Of a DNA stretch of 64,000 nt, positions 50,158 through 59,638 are shown piece by piece. A program made the position numbers and the translations under genes. Under the pieces are notes generated by a model, which had not been told where the DNA came from, did not search any database, and was given only the letters and a program-made list of their open reading frames with translations. Positions within the stretch are counted from its first letter, which is position 1. The number at the start of each line of letters is the position of its first letter. The DNA comes from Cystobacter ferrugineus (GTDB lineage: Bacteria > Myxococcota > Myxococcia > Myxococcales > Myxococcaceae), in assembly GCF_001887355.1 (NCBI RefSeq), contig NZ_MPIN01000002.1, forward strand, positions 558,001 through 622,000. Reading direction: 5' to 3'.

Positions 50158-51953
50158 AGGTGCCAGAGGATCTCAAGGGACTGTCGGCGTGGACCCTGCG
50201 GCCGTCCTGGTGGGGCGGGGTGCTGGGTCTGCTGTTGTCGTTGCTGTACGGCTACGTCACGCACTCGCTGCCCCTCGGGGACATGGGGTTGTTCCTCGGG
50301 TTGGTGGGGGCGGTGATGACGATGAACGTCCTGCTGACCTACGCCCAGGAGCGGCACGCGTTGCGGGTGCTGTGGGCGCTGGAGCAGGGGCGGCTGCCTC
50401 CCACTCCGGACAACCTGCGCCGGGCGCTGCAGGAGGTCCGCCGCGTTCCCGGCCGCTCCTTCTGGTTCACCCTCCAGGGGTGGTTGGGGGGCACGCTGCT
50501 CCTGGCGGCGACCTACACCTCGCTGTCCGCGGTGCACTGGATGGTGGGGGTGCGCATCGGCCTGGTGGGCGTGTCGCTCGGGCCGCTGTCCTCCATGCTC
50601 GTCTATCTGCTGGTGGTGCGCCGCAGCCGCCGGGCCGCCGTGCTCATCGCGGACAAGGGCTTGTCGCCGCAGGAGGTCATCTCCGCCCTGCCCGCCGAGC
50701 GGTTGCGGCTGCGCAGGCGCCTGGTGTTGTTCACCGCCGTGGCGGTGCTCTGCCCGTCCGTCTTCATCCTCGACGTGTCTGTCAGCCGCACCATGGACAC
50801 CTTCGATCAGATCCTCGAGACGAGGGATCTCCAGGCGCAACAGCGCGTGGTGCATCAGGCGCGCCGGGCCACGGGCCTGCCGCTGGGGGTGCTCGCCGGG
50901 CTGGTGGTGGTGTTGGTGCTGGGCACGGCGTACGTGGCGGGCACGGCGCTCGCCGAGCCGCTGCGTGCCCTGTCGGAGGACGCCACGCGCATCGCCCAGG
51001 GCGAGGTGCGCACCCCCCGCTTCATCCCCGCCGAGGACGAGGTGTGGGCCGTGTCCGCCGCCTTCACCCGCATGCAGGCGCAGCTCGCCCAGGCGCTCGT
51101 GCAGTTGCAGCGCGCGGGGCTGCAGATCTCCTCCACCACCGAGCAACTGGTGGCGACGTCCGCGGATCAGGAGTCCGGCGCGGGCGAGCAGGCCGTGTCG
51201 CTCAACGAGACGCGTGCCACCACCGAGGAGCTGGCGCGCTCGGCGCAGCAGATCGCCGTCAACGCCGAGTCGGTGTCCGCCATGGCGGAGACCACCTTCG
51301 GGGCGGCGCAGAGCGGGCAGCGCAGCGCGGCGGCCTTCCTCGCCGCCATGCACCGGATGAAGGGCGACAACCAGGCCATCGCCGATGCCGTGGTGCGGCT
51401 CAACAAGCGGGTGCAACAGATTGGCAAGGTGGTCGAGTTCATCAACGAGATCGCCGACAAGTCGGACCTGCTCGCGCTCAACGCCGAGCTGGAGGGCACC
51501 AAGGCGGGCGAGCCCGGCCGGGGCTTCTCGCTCGTGGCGGCGGAGATGCGCCGGCTGGCGGAGAACGTGCTGTCCTCCACCCTGGCCATCGAGCGGCTCA
51601 TCGATGAAATCCGCGACGCCACCCAGGCCGCGGTGATGGCCACGGAGGCGGGGCTGAAGACGACGGAGCGGGGCGCGTCGTTGGCGGCGCAGGTGGACGC
51701 GAGCCTGGGCCTCATCCTCGAGCTGGCGCGGCAGACGTCCCACGCCGTGCGCTCCATCTCGCTGGCCACCCAGCAGCAGCAGACGGGCACGGATCAGCTC
51801 GCCGCGGCCATGGGCGACATCCTGCGCGTGACGGAGGAGAACGCCGAGGCCACCCAGCAGATGGTGGCCGCCAACACGGACCTGTCCGCGCTCGCGCGCG
51901 ACTTGAAGGCCACCGTGCAGCGCTTCCGCGTGGCGGACCGGGAGGGGGCATGA
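50154..51953 (+). CDS. Methyl-accepting chemotaxis protein with six-helix membrane domain
   Basis: A 599-residue receptor. Unlike classical MCPs it has no large periplasmic domain; six membrane helices are seen in residues 17-270 (LGLLLSLLYGYVTHSL, MGLFLGLVGAVMTMNVLL, LGGTLLLAATYTSLSAVHWM, IGLVGVSLGPLSSMLVYLLV, LFTAVAVLCPSVFILDV, LGVLAGLVVVLVLGTAYVAG). A HAMP-like part follows, then the signalling hairpin tip ADKSDLLALNAELEGTKAGE (Frz-like LEGTKAGE, not IEAARAGE). The GTG start at 50154 overlaps the CheW-like gene's stop. GGGGAGG precedes it. Confidence 0.88.
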   Translation: MKVPEDLKGLSAWTLRPSWWGGVLGLLLSLLYGYVTHSLPLGDMGLFLGLVGAVMTMNVLLTYAQERHALRVLWALEQGRLPPTPDNLRRALQEVRRVPGRSFWFTLQGWLGGTLLLAATYTSLSAVHWMVGVRIGLVGVSLGPLSSMLVYLLVVRRSRRAAVLIADKGLSPQEVISALPAERLRLRRRLVLFTAVAVLCPSVFILDVSVSRTMDTFDQILETRDLQAQQRVVHQARRATGLPLGVLAGLVVVLVLGTAYVAGTALAEPLRALSEDATRIAQGEVRTPRFIPAEDEVWAVSAAFTRMQAQLAQALVQLQRAGLQISSTTEQLVATSADQESGAGEQAVSLNETRATTEELARSAQQIAVNAESVSAMAETTFGAAQSGQRSAAAFLAAMHRMKGDNQAIADAVVRLNKRVQQIGKVVEFINEIADKSDLLALNAELEGTKAGEPGRGFSLVAAEMRRLAENVLSSTLAIERLIDEIRDATQAAVMATEAGLKTTERGASLAAQVDASLGLILELARQTSHAVRSISLATQQQQTGTDQLAAAMGDILRVTEENAEATQQMVAANTDLSALARDLKATVQRFRVADREGA

Positions 51954-53797
51954 GCCGTCCCGTCTTGTCGTGGGTGCACCGTCCCTTCAGCCGCCCCCTG
52001 ATGGGCGCCATCGTCACCGCCAACGTCATCACCGCGCTGCTCGGCTCGCGCTACGCGCTGTTGACCGCCAGCATGCGCCTGAAGGAGAGCCTGACGCTGT
52101 TCCTCTCCCTGATGGGCAGCTTCTGTCTGGCGGCCATCGGGGTGGTGTGGTTCCTGGCCCTGCGCCGGCTGCGCGTGCTGCGCGAGGTGGAAGTCCTGCG
52201 TCCTCCCGTGGCGCCCGAGCGGTTGAGCCAGGCCCTGCTGGAGAGCCACCGCCTGGCCGACTTCGCCTTCGTCGCCACGCTGGTGGGGTGGCTGCTGGCC
52301 GCCGCGTTCGCCAACGTCGCGCTGTGGAGCCTGGGGGGGTTCACGGGCTCCCTGGTGGAATTGCGCACCTGCCTGCCGGGCCTGCTCTTCGGGCCGCTCG
52401 CCGCGCTGCTCACGTACTGCATGGTCACCCTGCGCGCTCGCGCGGTGGGCTTGATCCTGTCGTCCCGGGGACTGACGCACCCGCAGGCCATCTCCGTGGT
52501 GCCCAGGCGCGCGCAGATCCGCCTGCGGCTCATCCTCTTCACCGCCATCGTCGTGGTGACGCCCGCGGTGTTCATCTGGGACGTGTCCTCGGTGCTGACC
52601 CACCGGGCCTACGATGAGCTGTTGGCGACGAGCCCGGAGCGCCAGGCGGCCCTGGTCGAGGAGCTGCGCATGGACGCCATCGAGGTGGGGGGCGCGATGT
52701 GCCTGCTCGTCTTCGCCGTGGCGCTGGCGGCCGCCTACCTGGGCGGCACGCTCCTGGGCCGGCCCATGCGCCAGCTCGGCGAGGCGGCCCACCACATCGC
52801 CGAGGGAGACCTCAGCCAGCCCCGCCTCATCCCCGCGGAGGATGAGATCTGGTCCGTCTCCGCCGCCTTCTCCACCATGCGGGCGCACCTGGCCGGCGTG
52901 CTCGCGCAGTTGCAGCGCGCGGGCAGCCGCATCGGCACCACCACCGAGGAGATCCTCGCCACCTCCTCGCGCTACGAGGCCGGGGCCGCCGAGCAGGCCA
53001 GCTCCCTGGATCAGACGAGCGCCACCACCGAGGAGCTGGCGCGCTCGGCGCGGCAGATCGCCGAGAACGCGGGCTCCGTGGCGGAGATCGCCCACAAGAC
53101 GCTCGCGGCGGCCAAGGCGGGCCAGGCCAGCTCCGAGGCCTTCATGGAGACCATGAGCCGCATGCGTCACGACAACCAGGCCATCGCCGCGGCGGTGGCC
53201 CGGTTGAACAAGCGCGTGCAGCAGATTGGGAAGATCGTCGAGTTCATCAACGGCGTGGCCGACAAGTCGGACCTGCTCGCGCTCAACGCCGAGCTGGAGG
53301 GCACCAAGGCCGGTGAGGTGGGGCATGGCTTCTCGCTCGTGGCGGCGGAGATGCGCCGGCTCGCGGAGAACGTCATCGAGTCCACCAAGGAAATCGAGGG
53401 GCTCATCGAGGAGGTGCGCGATGCGTCGGGTGGCGCGGTGATGGCCACCGAGGGCGGCGTGCGCGCCACCGAGACGGGCACCACGCTCGCCCAGCAGGTC
53501 TCCGAGTCGCTGCGGCAGATCGTCGAGCTGGCCGGGAGGACCTCGGACGCGGTGCGCGCGATCTCCCTCGCCACCCAGCAGCAGCAGGGCGGCACGGACC
53601 TGCTGGCCGAGGCCATGGCGGACATCCTGCGCATCACCCAGCAGAGTCACAACGCCACCAAGCAGGTCATCAGCGCCAACGGAGACCTGTCCACGCTGGC
53701 CCGGGACCTGAGGAGCGTGGTGGAGCGCTTCCAGATCGAATCCTCCGCGTCCTCCTCCTCGTCCTCGTCTTCCTCCTCTCCGGGAGCGTTCGGGTGA
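51950..53797 (+). CDS. Second six-helix MCP, tandem paralogue
   Basis: A 615-residue paralogue of the preceding receptor with the same plan: helices such as LMGAIVTANVITALLGSRYA and GAMCLLVFAVALAAAYLGG, then HAMP-like residues and the tip ADKSDLLALNAELEGTKAGE. Membrane domains have diverged far more than the signalling domains, as expected if the two receptors sense different things and share one kinase. The C-terminus carries a run of serines from a TCC-type microsatellite. It overlaps both neighbours by 4 nt. Confidence 0.88.
   Translation: MSRPVLSWVHRPFSRPLMGAIVTANVITALLGSRYALLTASMRLKESLTLFLSLMGSFCLAAIGVVWFLALRRLRVLREVEVLRPPVAPERLSQALLESHRLADFAFVATLVGWLLAAAFANVALWSLGGFTGSLVELRTCLPGLLFGPLAALLTYCMVTLRARAVGLILSSRGLTHPQAISVVPRRAQIRLRLILFTAIVVVTPAVFIWDVSSVLTHRAYDELLATSPERQAALVEELRMDAIEVGGAMCLLVFAVALAAAYLGGTLLGRPMRQLGEAAHHIAEGDLSQPRLIPAEDEIWSVSAAFSTMRAHLAGVLAQLQRAGSRIGTTTEEILATSSRYEAGAAEQASSLDQTSATTEELARSARQIAENAGSVAEIAHKTLAAAKAGQASSEAFMETMSRMRHDNQAIAAAVARLNKRVQQIGKIVEFINGVADKSDLLALNAELEGTKAGEVGHGFSLVAAEMRRLAENVIESTKEIEGLIEEVRDASGGAVMATEGGVRATETGTTLAQQVSESLRQIVELAGRTSDAVRAISLATQQQQGGTDLLAEAMADILRITQQSHNATKQVISANGDLSTLARDLRSVVERFQIESSASSSSSSSSSSPGAFG
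53737..53778 (+). repeat. Serine-coding TCC/TCG microsatellite
   Basis: A run of TCC, TCG and TCT triplets codes for about twelve serines in the last residues of the second MCP. Slippage here would change tail length and, because the overlapped cheA start follows, could also affect coupling. Confidence 0.6.
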
Positions 53798-56247
53798 GCA
53801 GCGCGCGGGAGAAGTTGCTCAAGCAATTCCGCGAGCTGGTGGGTGTACGCCTGGAGCGCATCAACCGCCGCATCGTGGAGCTGGAGGCGGGAGCGAGCCT
53901 GGAAGCGGGCCGTACCGTGTTGCGCGAGCTGCACGGGCTCAAGGGCGAGGCGCGGATGATGGGCTTCGACGCCATCAACGCCGTCGTCCACGAGATGGAG
54001 GAGCTGGTGCGCTCCACGGAGCGCGTCGAGCACGCGCTGTCCGCCGGCTCCATCGACGCGCTCCTGCAGGCCGGGGACGCGGTGCTGGTGTTGTCCGGCG
54101 CCGCCGTGCACGAGCCTCCGCAGCCGCCTCCCGAGGTGGACAAGCTGGTGCGCTGGCTGAAGGACTGCACCCGCCTCGAGCAGTCCGGCCTCGCGGGGGC
54201 AGGGCAGGGGAGCGCGGCCCCCTCGTCCCGCGTGGTCCCTCCCCCCGCGCCCCCCCCGCGCCCCGAGCCCCTGGCGCGGGACGAAGAGGAAGTCACTCCG
54301 GCCTGGGGCTCGGCGTCGCTCAACCTCGCGGCCCCGTCGCTGGTGTCGCGTCAGGTGCCCCCGCCCGCGCCGACGCCCCCGCCCGCTGCTTCCCGGACGC
54401 CGGGAGGGGGCCGGCTGGGAGGGGGAGAGCCCGCGCGCCCCGCGCCCTCGGCGGCTGTCGCGGCCACCGCCGCGATTGGCCGGATGCCGCCCGCGGCTCC
54501 CGAATCTCCCGTCCGGGGTACGGGCTCGTCTCCCGCGGTCCGTCCGGGGGATCGCGCGGATGGCTCGGTGCGCATCGGCGTGGCGAGCCTGGATCGCTTG
54601 ACGAGCGCGGTGACCAACCTCACCCAGGTGTCGCGCCGCCGCGAGCTGGCCACCACCCGGCGGTTGGATCTGGCGCGCGAGCTGAGTCTGCTGGCGCGCT
54701 CCGCGGAGGACCTGGGTCCGGCGGGCGCGGAGCTGGCCGAGCGGCTGGGCCGTGCCAAGGAGTTGGCGGCCGCCCTCCACCGCGAGGAGAAGCTGCTGGC
54801 CAACGAGGAGCTGAGGGACCTGGGCTACGTGGCCGACGAGGTGCAGCGCCTGCGCATGCTGCCCCTGTCGGTGCTCTTCGAGCCCTACCCGCGCATGGTG
54901 CGCGACCTCGGGCGCGAGCTGGGCAAGGAAGTGGAGCTGAAGGTGGAGGGCGAGGACACGCGCGCGGACCGGGCCGTGGTGGAGGCGCTGAGGGATCCGC
55001 TGCTGCACCTGGTGCGCAACGCCCTGGACCATGGCCTGGAATCACGCGTGGACCGGGTGGCCGCGGGCAAGCACCCCCGGGGCCGGTTGTCGCTGGTCGC
55101 CGCGCGCGATGGCAACCGGCTCGTGCTTCGGGTGGAGGATGACGGTGTGGGCCTGGAGCCCTCGCTCCTGCGCCGGGCGGCGGTGCGCAAGGGCTTCCTG
55201 GACGAGGCCGCGGCGTCGGCGTTGACGGATCAGGCGGCGCGCGAGCTCATCTTCCTCTCGGGTTTCACCTCCCGCGAGGTGGCCACGGACATCTCCGGGC
55301 GAGGCGTGGGGCTGGACGCCGTGCGCAGCTCGCTCCGGGCGCTGGGCGGCGACGTGTTGGTGTCGTCCGAGGCGGGGGCGGGCACGCGCTTCGAGCTGCG
55401 GGTGCCCGTGTCCCTCACCGTCTCGCCGTTGCTGTTCGTGAAGGTGGCCGAGGAGACGCTGTGCCTGAGCGCCGCCCATGTCTCGCGCGCGGTGAGGGTG
55501 GAGCCCGGCCACCTCAAGGACGTGGCCGGGCGCGCGGTGCTGCAGGTGGATGAGCAGCCCATGCCCTTCGCCTCCCTGCGCTCCCTGCTCGGCCTGGGCG
55601 CCGAGCCGGGCCTGGACGAGGGCGCGCTGGTGCTCGTGGTGCGCAGTCAGGGCGCCATGGCCGCGCTCGCGGTGGATCGCGTCCTGGAGGAGAGCACCCA
55701 GGCCATCCTCCCGCTCAAGGGGTTGTTGGCCCACTACCCCCACCTCACCGGAGCCACCACCCTGGCGGATGGCCGGCTGGCCATGGTGCTGTCCGCGGCG
55801 CACCTCATCGCCAGCGCCCGGGGCCTCACGGGCTCGCGCATCGCCCGATCGGCCGCCGCCCCTCGTCCCGCCCCCGCTCCCCGCCGCCGCATCCTCGTGG
55901 TGGACGACTCTCCTCTGACTCGCGAGCTCATCGCCTCCCTGCTGGAGGCCGTGGGCTACGACATCCTCATGGCCACCGACGGAGCGGAGGCCCTGGACCT
56001 GCTCGCCCAGAATCCGGTGGACCTGGTCTGCACGGATCTGGAGATGCCGCGCGTGGACGGGCTCGAGCTGACCCGCCGGCTCAAGGAGCACCCCACCCAC
56101 AAGGTTCTCCCCGTGGTCATCCTCACCACCCGTGGTGGAGAGGATGACCGCCAGCGCGGGCTCGCCGCGGGGGCAGACGGTTACATCACCAAGGGTGACC
56201 TGGTGCGTCAAGATCTCGTGGATGTGGTTGGCCGGCTGCTCGGTTGA
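53794..56247 (+). CDS. cheA: Hybrid CheA histidine kinase with C-terminal receiver (FrzE-like)
   Basis: An 817-residue kinase-receiver fusion. HPt: His47 in RELHGLKGEARMMG. A long Pro/Ala linker (about 145-250) replaces the P2 domain. P3-P4: NLTQVSRRRELATTRRLDLA, HLVRNALDHGLE (N box), DDGVGLEP, GRGVGLDAVRSS. CheW-like P5: VKVAEETLCLSAAHVSRAVR. Receiver (about 700-817): ILVVDDSPLTRELIASLLEA, phospho-Asp in VCTDLEMPRVDG. This is the FrzE layout; no separate CheY gene is in the operon, so output goes via this receiver. It overlaps the MCP stop by 4 nt. Confidence 0.93.
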   Translation: MSSAREKLLKQFRELVGVRLERINRRIVELEAGASLEAGRTVLRELHGLKGEARMMGFDAINAVVHEMEELVRSTERVEHALSAGSIDALLQAGDAVLVLSGAAVHEPPQPPPEVDKLVRWLKDCTRLEQSGLAGAGQGSAAPSSRVVPPPAPPPRPEPLARDEEEVTPAWGSASLNLAAPSLVSRQVPPPAPTPPPAASRTPGGGRLGGGEPARPAPSAAVAATAAIGRMPPAAPESPVRGTGSSPAVRPGDRADGSVRIGVASLDRLTSAVTNLTQVSRRRELATTRRLDLARELSLLARSAEDLGPAGAELAERLGRAKELAAALHREEKLLANEELRDLGYVADEVQRLRMLPLSVLFEPYPRMVRDLGRELGKEVELKVEGEDTRADRAVVEALRDPLLHLVRNALDHGLESRVDRVAAGKHPRGRLSLVAARDGNRLVLRVEDDGVGLEPSLLRRAAVRKGFLDEAAASALTDQAARELIFLSGFTSREVATDISGRGVGLDAVRSSLRALGGDVLVSSEAGAGTRFELRVPVSLTVSPLLFVKVAEETLCLSAAHVSRAVRVEPGHLKDVAGRAVLQVDEQPMPFASLRSLLGLGAEPGLDEGALVLVVRSQGAMAALAVDRVLEESTQAILPLKGLLAHYPHLTGATTLADGRLAMVLSAAHLIASARGLTGSRIARSAAAPRPAPAPRRRILVVDDSPLTRELIASLLEAVGYDILMATDGAEALDLLAQNPVDLVCTDLEMPRVDGLELTRRLKEHPTHKVLPVVILTTRGGEDDRQRGLAAGADGYITKGDLVRQDLVDVVGRLLG

Positions 56248-56316
56248 TGGCGCACTGCCGCATGTGGGGCCACATTGGCTATACTCCAGGGAGTGCGCAC
56301 GGGGTATGGAAGTCAC

Positions 56317-57375
56317 ATGGGCAAGAAAGTGTCGGTGCTGGTCGTTGACGACTCGCACATCTGCCGACAGCTGATTTGCGAAGCACTGAGCCGGGATCCG
56401 GATCTGGAAGTGGTGGGAACGTGCGCCAACGGCCAGGAGGCTCTCGACGCGGCACGAGATCTCCGTCCCCAGGTCATCACCATGGACGTGGAGATGCCGG
56501 TGATGGATGGGCTCACGGCCGTGGAGCACATCATGGCCGAGGTGCCCACGCCCATCCTGATGCTCACCGCGGATCCGCGGCAGCAGGCGCCGGAGCTCAC
56601 GTGCCGGGCGCTGGAGATCGGCGCCCTGGCGCTGCAGATCAAGCCTTCCATCGACGCGGGCACGGAGGCGTGGAACCTGTCGCGCGAGGTGAAGCTCTTG
56701 TCCTCGGTGCGCGTCATCCGCCACATCCACAGCAAGCGCCGGCCCCCCCTGCCGGGCGGAGGCGTGGCGCCGCCCGCTCCGGTGGGCATGCCCTATGGCG
56801 TGCTCGCGGTGGCCAGCTCCACGGGCGGTCCCCAGGTGCTCTTCCGCATGGTGTCGGAATTGCCGGCGGACTTCCCCACGCCCATCGTCATCGTGCAGCA
56901 CATCAACGCCGCCTTCTCCGAGTCGCTGGCGGGTTGGCTCGCCAACTCCTCCAAGCTCAAGGTGCGGCTGGCTCAGGACGGCGAGCAGCTCCTGCCGGGC
57001 AACGTGCTCATCGCCCCGCCGGGCCAGCACATGTCCATTCCCTTCCGGGGCCGGGTGGCGCTGCGGCCGGGGGTGGAGCGTGACGGGCACATGCCCTCGG
57101 GCACGGTGCTGCTGGAGAGCGCGGCCAAGGCGTACGGACGGCGCGCCATGGGCCTCATCCTCACCGGCATGGGCGAGGATGGCGCGGACGGCATGCTCGC
57201 CATCAAGCAGGCCGGGGGCCTGACGCTGGCGCAGAACGAGGAGTCCTGCGTGGTGTTCGGCATGCCGGGCGCGGCGGTGGCGCGCAAGGCGGTGGATCAC
57301 CTGGTCCACGGAGATGACGTGGCGAGCACGCTGGTGCGCCTGGTGCGCGGTGAGTCCCTCTCCGTGGGTCGCTGA
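56317..57375 (+). CDS. cheB: Chemotaxis response regulator protein-glutamate methylesterase
   Basis: A 352-residue CheB that removes methyl groups from (or deamidates) receptor glutamates. Receiver: DD at 11-12 and Asp57 ([12 protein letters not shown]). Catalytic domain: Ser in [11 protein letters not shown], His in [12 protein letters not shown] and Asp in [10 protein letters not shown]. It pairs with CheR downstream for adaptation. ATG 56317 was chosen at the receiver start; a 69-bp gap from cheA precedes it. Confidence 0.95.
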   Translation: MGKKVSVLVVDDSHICRQLICEALSRDPDLEVVGTCANGQEALDAARDLRPQVITMDVEMPVMDGLTAVEHIMAEVPTPILMLTADPRQQAPELTCRALEIGALALQIKPSIDAGTEAWNLSREVKLLSSVRVIRHIHSKRRPPLPGGGVAPPAPVGMPYGVLAVASSTGGPQVLFRMVSELPADFPTPIVIVQHINAAFSESLAGWLANSSKLKVRLAQDGEQLLPGNVLIAPPGQHMSIPFRGRVALRPGVERDGHMPSGTVLLESAAKAYGRRAMGLILTGMGEDGADGMLAIKQAGGLTLAQNEESCVVFGMPGAAVARKAVDHLVHGDDVASTLVRLVRGESLSVGR

Positions 57376-57382
57376 AGCCTCG

Positions 57383-58708
57383 GTGCCTCCCTCCCGCTCT
57401 CCCTTCGCTCCCATCCACGCGCTCGTGGCGCGGCGCACGGGCACGGCCCTGAGCGAGCTGCAGAGCCGGCGCATCGACGAGAAGCTGGCGGGACGGCCCG
57501 GTGGGATGAGCGCGCGCTATCTGCTCTACCTGCAATCCCCCGCGGGAGCCGCGGAGCTGGCCGAGCTCATCGACGCCATCTCCGTGCAGAAGACGGAGCT
57601 GTTCCGGGACGAGGCCCAGCTCGAGGCGCTGCGCACGCACGTGCTGGCGCCGCTGGTGGCCCGAGCCCGCCGGCCGCTGCGGCTGTGGAGCGCGGGGTGC
57701 GCCACCGGCGAGGAGGTGGCCACGCTGCTGGTGATGCTCGCCGAGGTGGGCGCGGATCCGGCCAGCACGGTGCTGGGCACGGACATGTCGGAGACGGCGA
57801 TCGCGCGCGCGCGCGAGCTGTGCTTCAGCTCGGAGCAGCTCCAGCGGGTGCCGCTTGGCGTGCGGGATCGCTGGTTCGTGTCCCTGGGCTCGGGCCGTCA
57901 CTCGCTCGTCGGACACCTGAAGGAGCGCGCCAGCTTCCTCGTCCACAACCTCATGGAGCCGTCCTATCCCTCGACGGTGGAGGGGCGGGGCTTCGACATC
58001 ATCGTCTGCCGCAACGTGCTCATCTACCTCACCCCCGAGTCCTTCTCCCGGGTGGTGGAGTCCCTCGCCGAGCGGCTCGCGTCCGAGGGTCTGCTGGTGC
58101 TCTCTTCCACCGAGCCGCTGCTGAGCGCTCCGCCGAGCCTGCGCACCCTGCGCTATGCGGACGCGTTCTTCTATGGCCGCGCGCCTCCCGAGGCCCCGCC
58201 CGGTGTCCCGGCCCCTTCCATGCCGGCTCTGTCCGCGGTGCGCCCCTCGCAGTCGGGTCTGCCCGCGGTGCGCCCCTCGCAGTCGGGTCTGCCCGCGGTG
58301 CGCCCCTCGCAGTCGGGTCTTCCCGCCGTGTCTCCCACCAGGCCGGGTGATCCTCCGGAAGCCGCTCGCGGCGAGGACTCCGCGCATCGGGATGCCGACG
58401 CGCTCTTCAGTCAGGTACTGGACGCGGTGGGCAGTCAGAGCCAGCCGGATCCCCAGACGGAGGACAGCTTGCGGCGGTGCCTCTTTTTGGATCCGGATCT
58501 GGCCGCGGCGCGCTATCTGCTGGGCCTGGTATTCGAACAACGCGGCGCGTGGACGGATGCGGCGGTCGAGTACCGGCGCGCGTTGCGCTCCCTGGAGGAG
58601 GGCAGGGCGCGCGCCACCCCTTTCTTCACCAATAACTCCCGGCTCCAGATGGCCTGCGTGCGGGCCATCGAGCGCGTGGAGCGGGCCACTCCCCCGACGT
58701 CGCGTTGA
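57383..58708 (+). CDS. cheR: CheR methyltransferase with C-terminal TPR-like domain
   Basis: A 441-residue receptor glutamate methyltransferase. N-terminal helical domain, then the SAM-binding fold: LWSAGCATGEEVATL, TVLGTDMSETAIARA, and FDIIVCRNVLIYL. A linker (about 275-325) contains three tandem GLPAVRPSQS units; the last ~110 residues are TPR-like (LAAARYLLGLVFEQRGAWTD), as in FrzF. It starts at GTG 57383, 7 nt after the cheB stop. It closes the chemosensory operon. Confidence 0.93.
   Translation: MPPSRSPFAPIHALVARRTGTALSELQSRRIDEKLAGRPGGMSARYLLYLQSPAGAAELAELIDAISVQKTELFRDEAQLEALRTHVLAPLVARARRPLRLWSAGCATGEEVATLLVMLAEVGADPASTVLGTDMSETAIARARELCFSSEQLQRVPLGVRDRWFVSLGSGRHSLVGHLKERASFLVHNLMEPSYPSTVEGRGFDIIVCRNVLIYLTPESFSRVVESLAERLASEGLLVLSSTEPLLSAPPSLRTLRYADAFFYGRAPPEAPPGVPAPSMPALSAVRPSQSGLPAVRPSQSGLPAVRPSQSGLPAVSPTRPGDPPEAARGEDSAHRDADALFSQVLDAVGSQSQPDPQTEDSLRRCLFLDPDLAAARYLLGLVFEQRGAWTDAAVEYRRALRSLEEGRARATPFFTNNSRLQMACVRAIERVERATPPTSR
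58231..58334 (+). repeat. 30-bp tandem repeat in the cheR linker
   Basis: About 3.3 copies of a 30-bp unit (CCCGCGGTGCGCCCCTCGCA then GTCGGGTCTG) encode GLPAVRPSQS. The first copies are identical at the base level. The same peptide motif occurs in the PATAN protein at 10106. Confidence 0.85.
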
Positions 58709-58786
58709 GGGGCGGACAGGCGGGCCCCCGGGAAGCGTGAAGAAGCGCACGCGCGCCGGAGCTTTGCCCGGTAGGATGCGCCGCCT

Positions 58787-59638
58787 ATGCGAAGGCTTGC
58801 CCTCATCGCCCTCCCTTTCATGCTCTCGGGCTGCTTCTACCCGGCGGCTCGCGGACGCGCGCTGGAGACCCGGCTGGATCAACTCGATGCCTCCCAGGCG
58901 CAGATCCAGGCGGAGCTGAAGCGCACGCGCGAGCAGCTCGACGCCACGCTGCCGCTCATCGACGAGAAGATCGCCCAGGTGTCCAAGGCCCTGGACGGTC
59001 TGGACAAGGCCTCGCGCCGCTCGGGCGCGGACATCGGCATCCAGCTCCAGAAGACGGTGGAGGACCTGGCCCAGCTCCGCGGCCAGGTGGAGACGTACGT
59101 CTACAAGATTGGCGAGCTGGAGGCGGCGCTCGCGAAGACGACCGAGGACACCGACAAGCGGCTGCTCGAAATCAAGGGAGAGCAGGCGCTCAAGGAGGCC
59201 GAGGCCCGCAAGAAGGCCGAGGAGCTCAAGCGTCCCACGGACAAGAAGGAGTTCCTCGCGCTGGCCCAGGACAAGGCCAAGGCCGGTGACGTGACGCTCG
59301 CCCGCCAGCTCTACGGGGAGTTCATCAAGAAGTGGCCCAAGGACGCGCTCGTGGCCGAGGCCCACTTCGGGCTGGGCGAGAGCTACTTCGCCGAGGACAA
59401 GTGCCGCGAGGCCCTCTTCGAGTATGGCAAGCTCTTGCAGGAGCACCCCAAGGCGGCCTCCACGCCGGAGGCCTACCTGCGCTCCTCGGAGTGCTTCCAG
59501 AAGCTGAAGATGCAGGATGAGGCGCGGCTGGCGCTCGAGGAGCTCGTGAAGGGCTACCCGAAGTCCGATGCGGCCAAGACGGCCAAGACGCGGCTCGCGG
59601 AGCTGGACAAGGCGAAGAAGAAGGGAAGCAAGAAATGA
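58787..59638 (+). CDS. YbgF/CpoB-like coiled-coil TPR lipoprotein
   Basis: A 283-residue lipoprotein (lipobox FMLSGC). A coiled coil fills about 25-150 (LDQLDASQAQIQAELKRTRE; VEDLAQLRGQVETYVYKIGE). A TPR/YbgF C-terminal domain (about 155-270) follows: ARQLYGEFIKKWPKDALVAE, AHFGLGESYFAEDKCREAL. YbgF/CpoB works with Tol-Pal and PBP1b in envelope constriction. The tail is Lys-rich. Its stop overlaps the ATG of the candidate selenoprotein (ATGA), so the two are translationally coupled. Confidence 0.85.
   Translation: MRRLALIALPFMLSGCFYPAARGRALETRLDQLDASQAQIQAELKRTREQLDATLPLIDEKIAQVSKALDGLDKASRRSGADIGIQLQKTVEDLAQLRGQVETYVYKIGELEAALAKTTEDTDKRLLEIKGEQALKEAEARKKAEELKRPTDKKEFLALAQDKAKAGDVTLARQLYGEFIKKWPKDALVAEAHFGLGESYFAEDKCREALFEYGKLLQEHPKAASTPEAYLRSSECFQKLKMQDEARLALEELVKGYPKSDAAKTAKTRLAELDKAKKKGSKK

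Noticed and set aside
49348-58708. Naming the chemosensory genes frzA-frzG or difA-difE
   Set aside because: Layout is Frz-like but the receptors are duplicated six-helix membrane proteins, unlike soluble FrzCD or DifA; orthology cannot be decided here.
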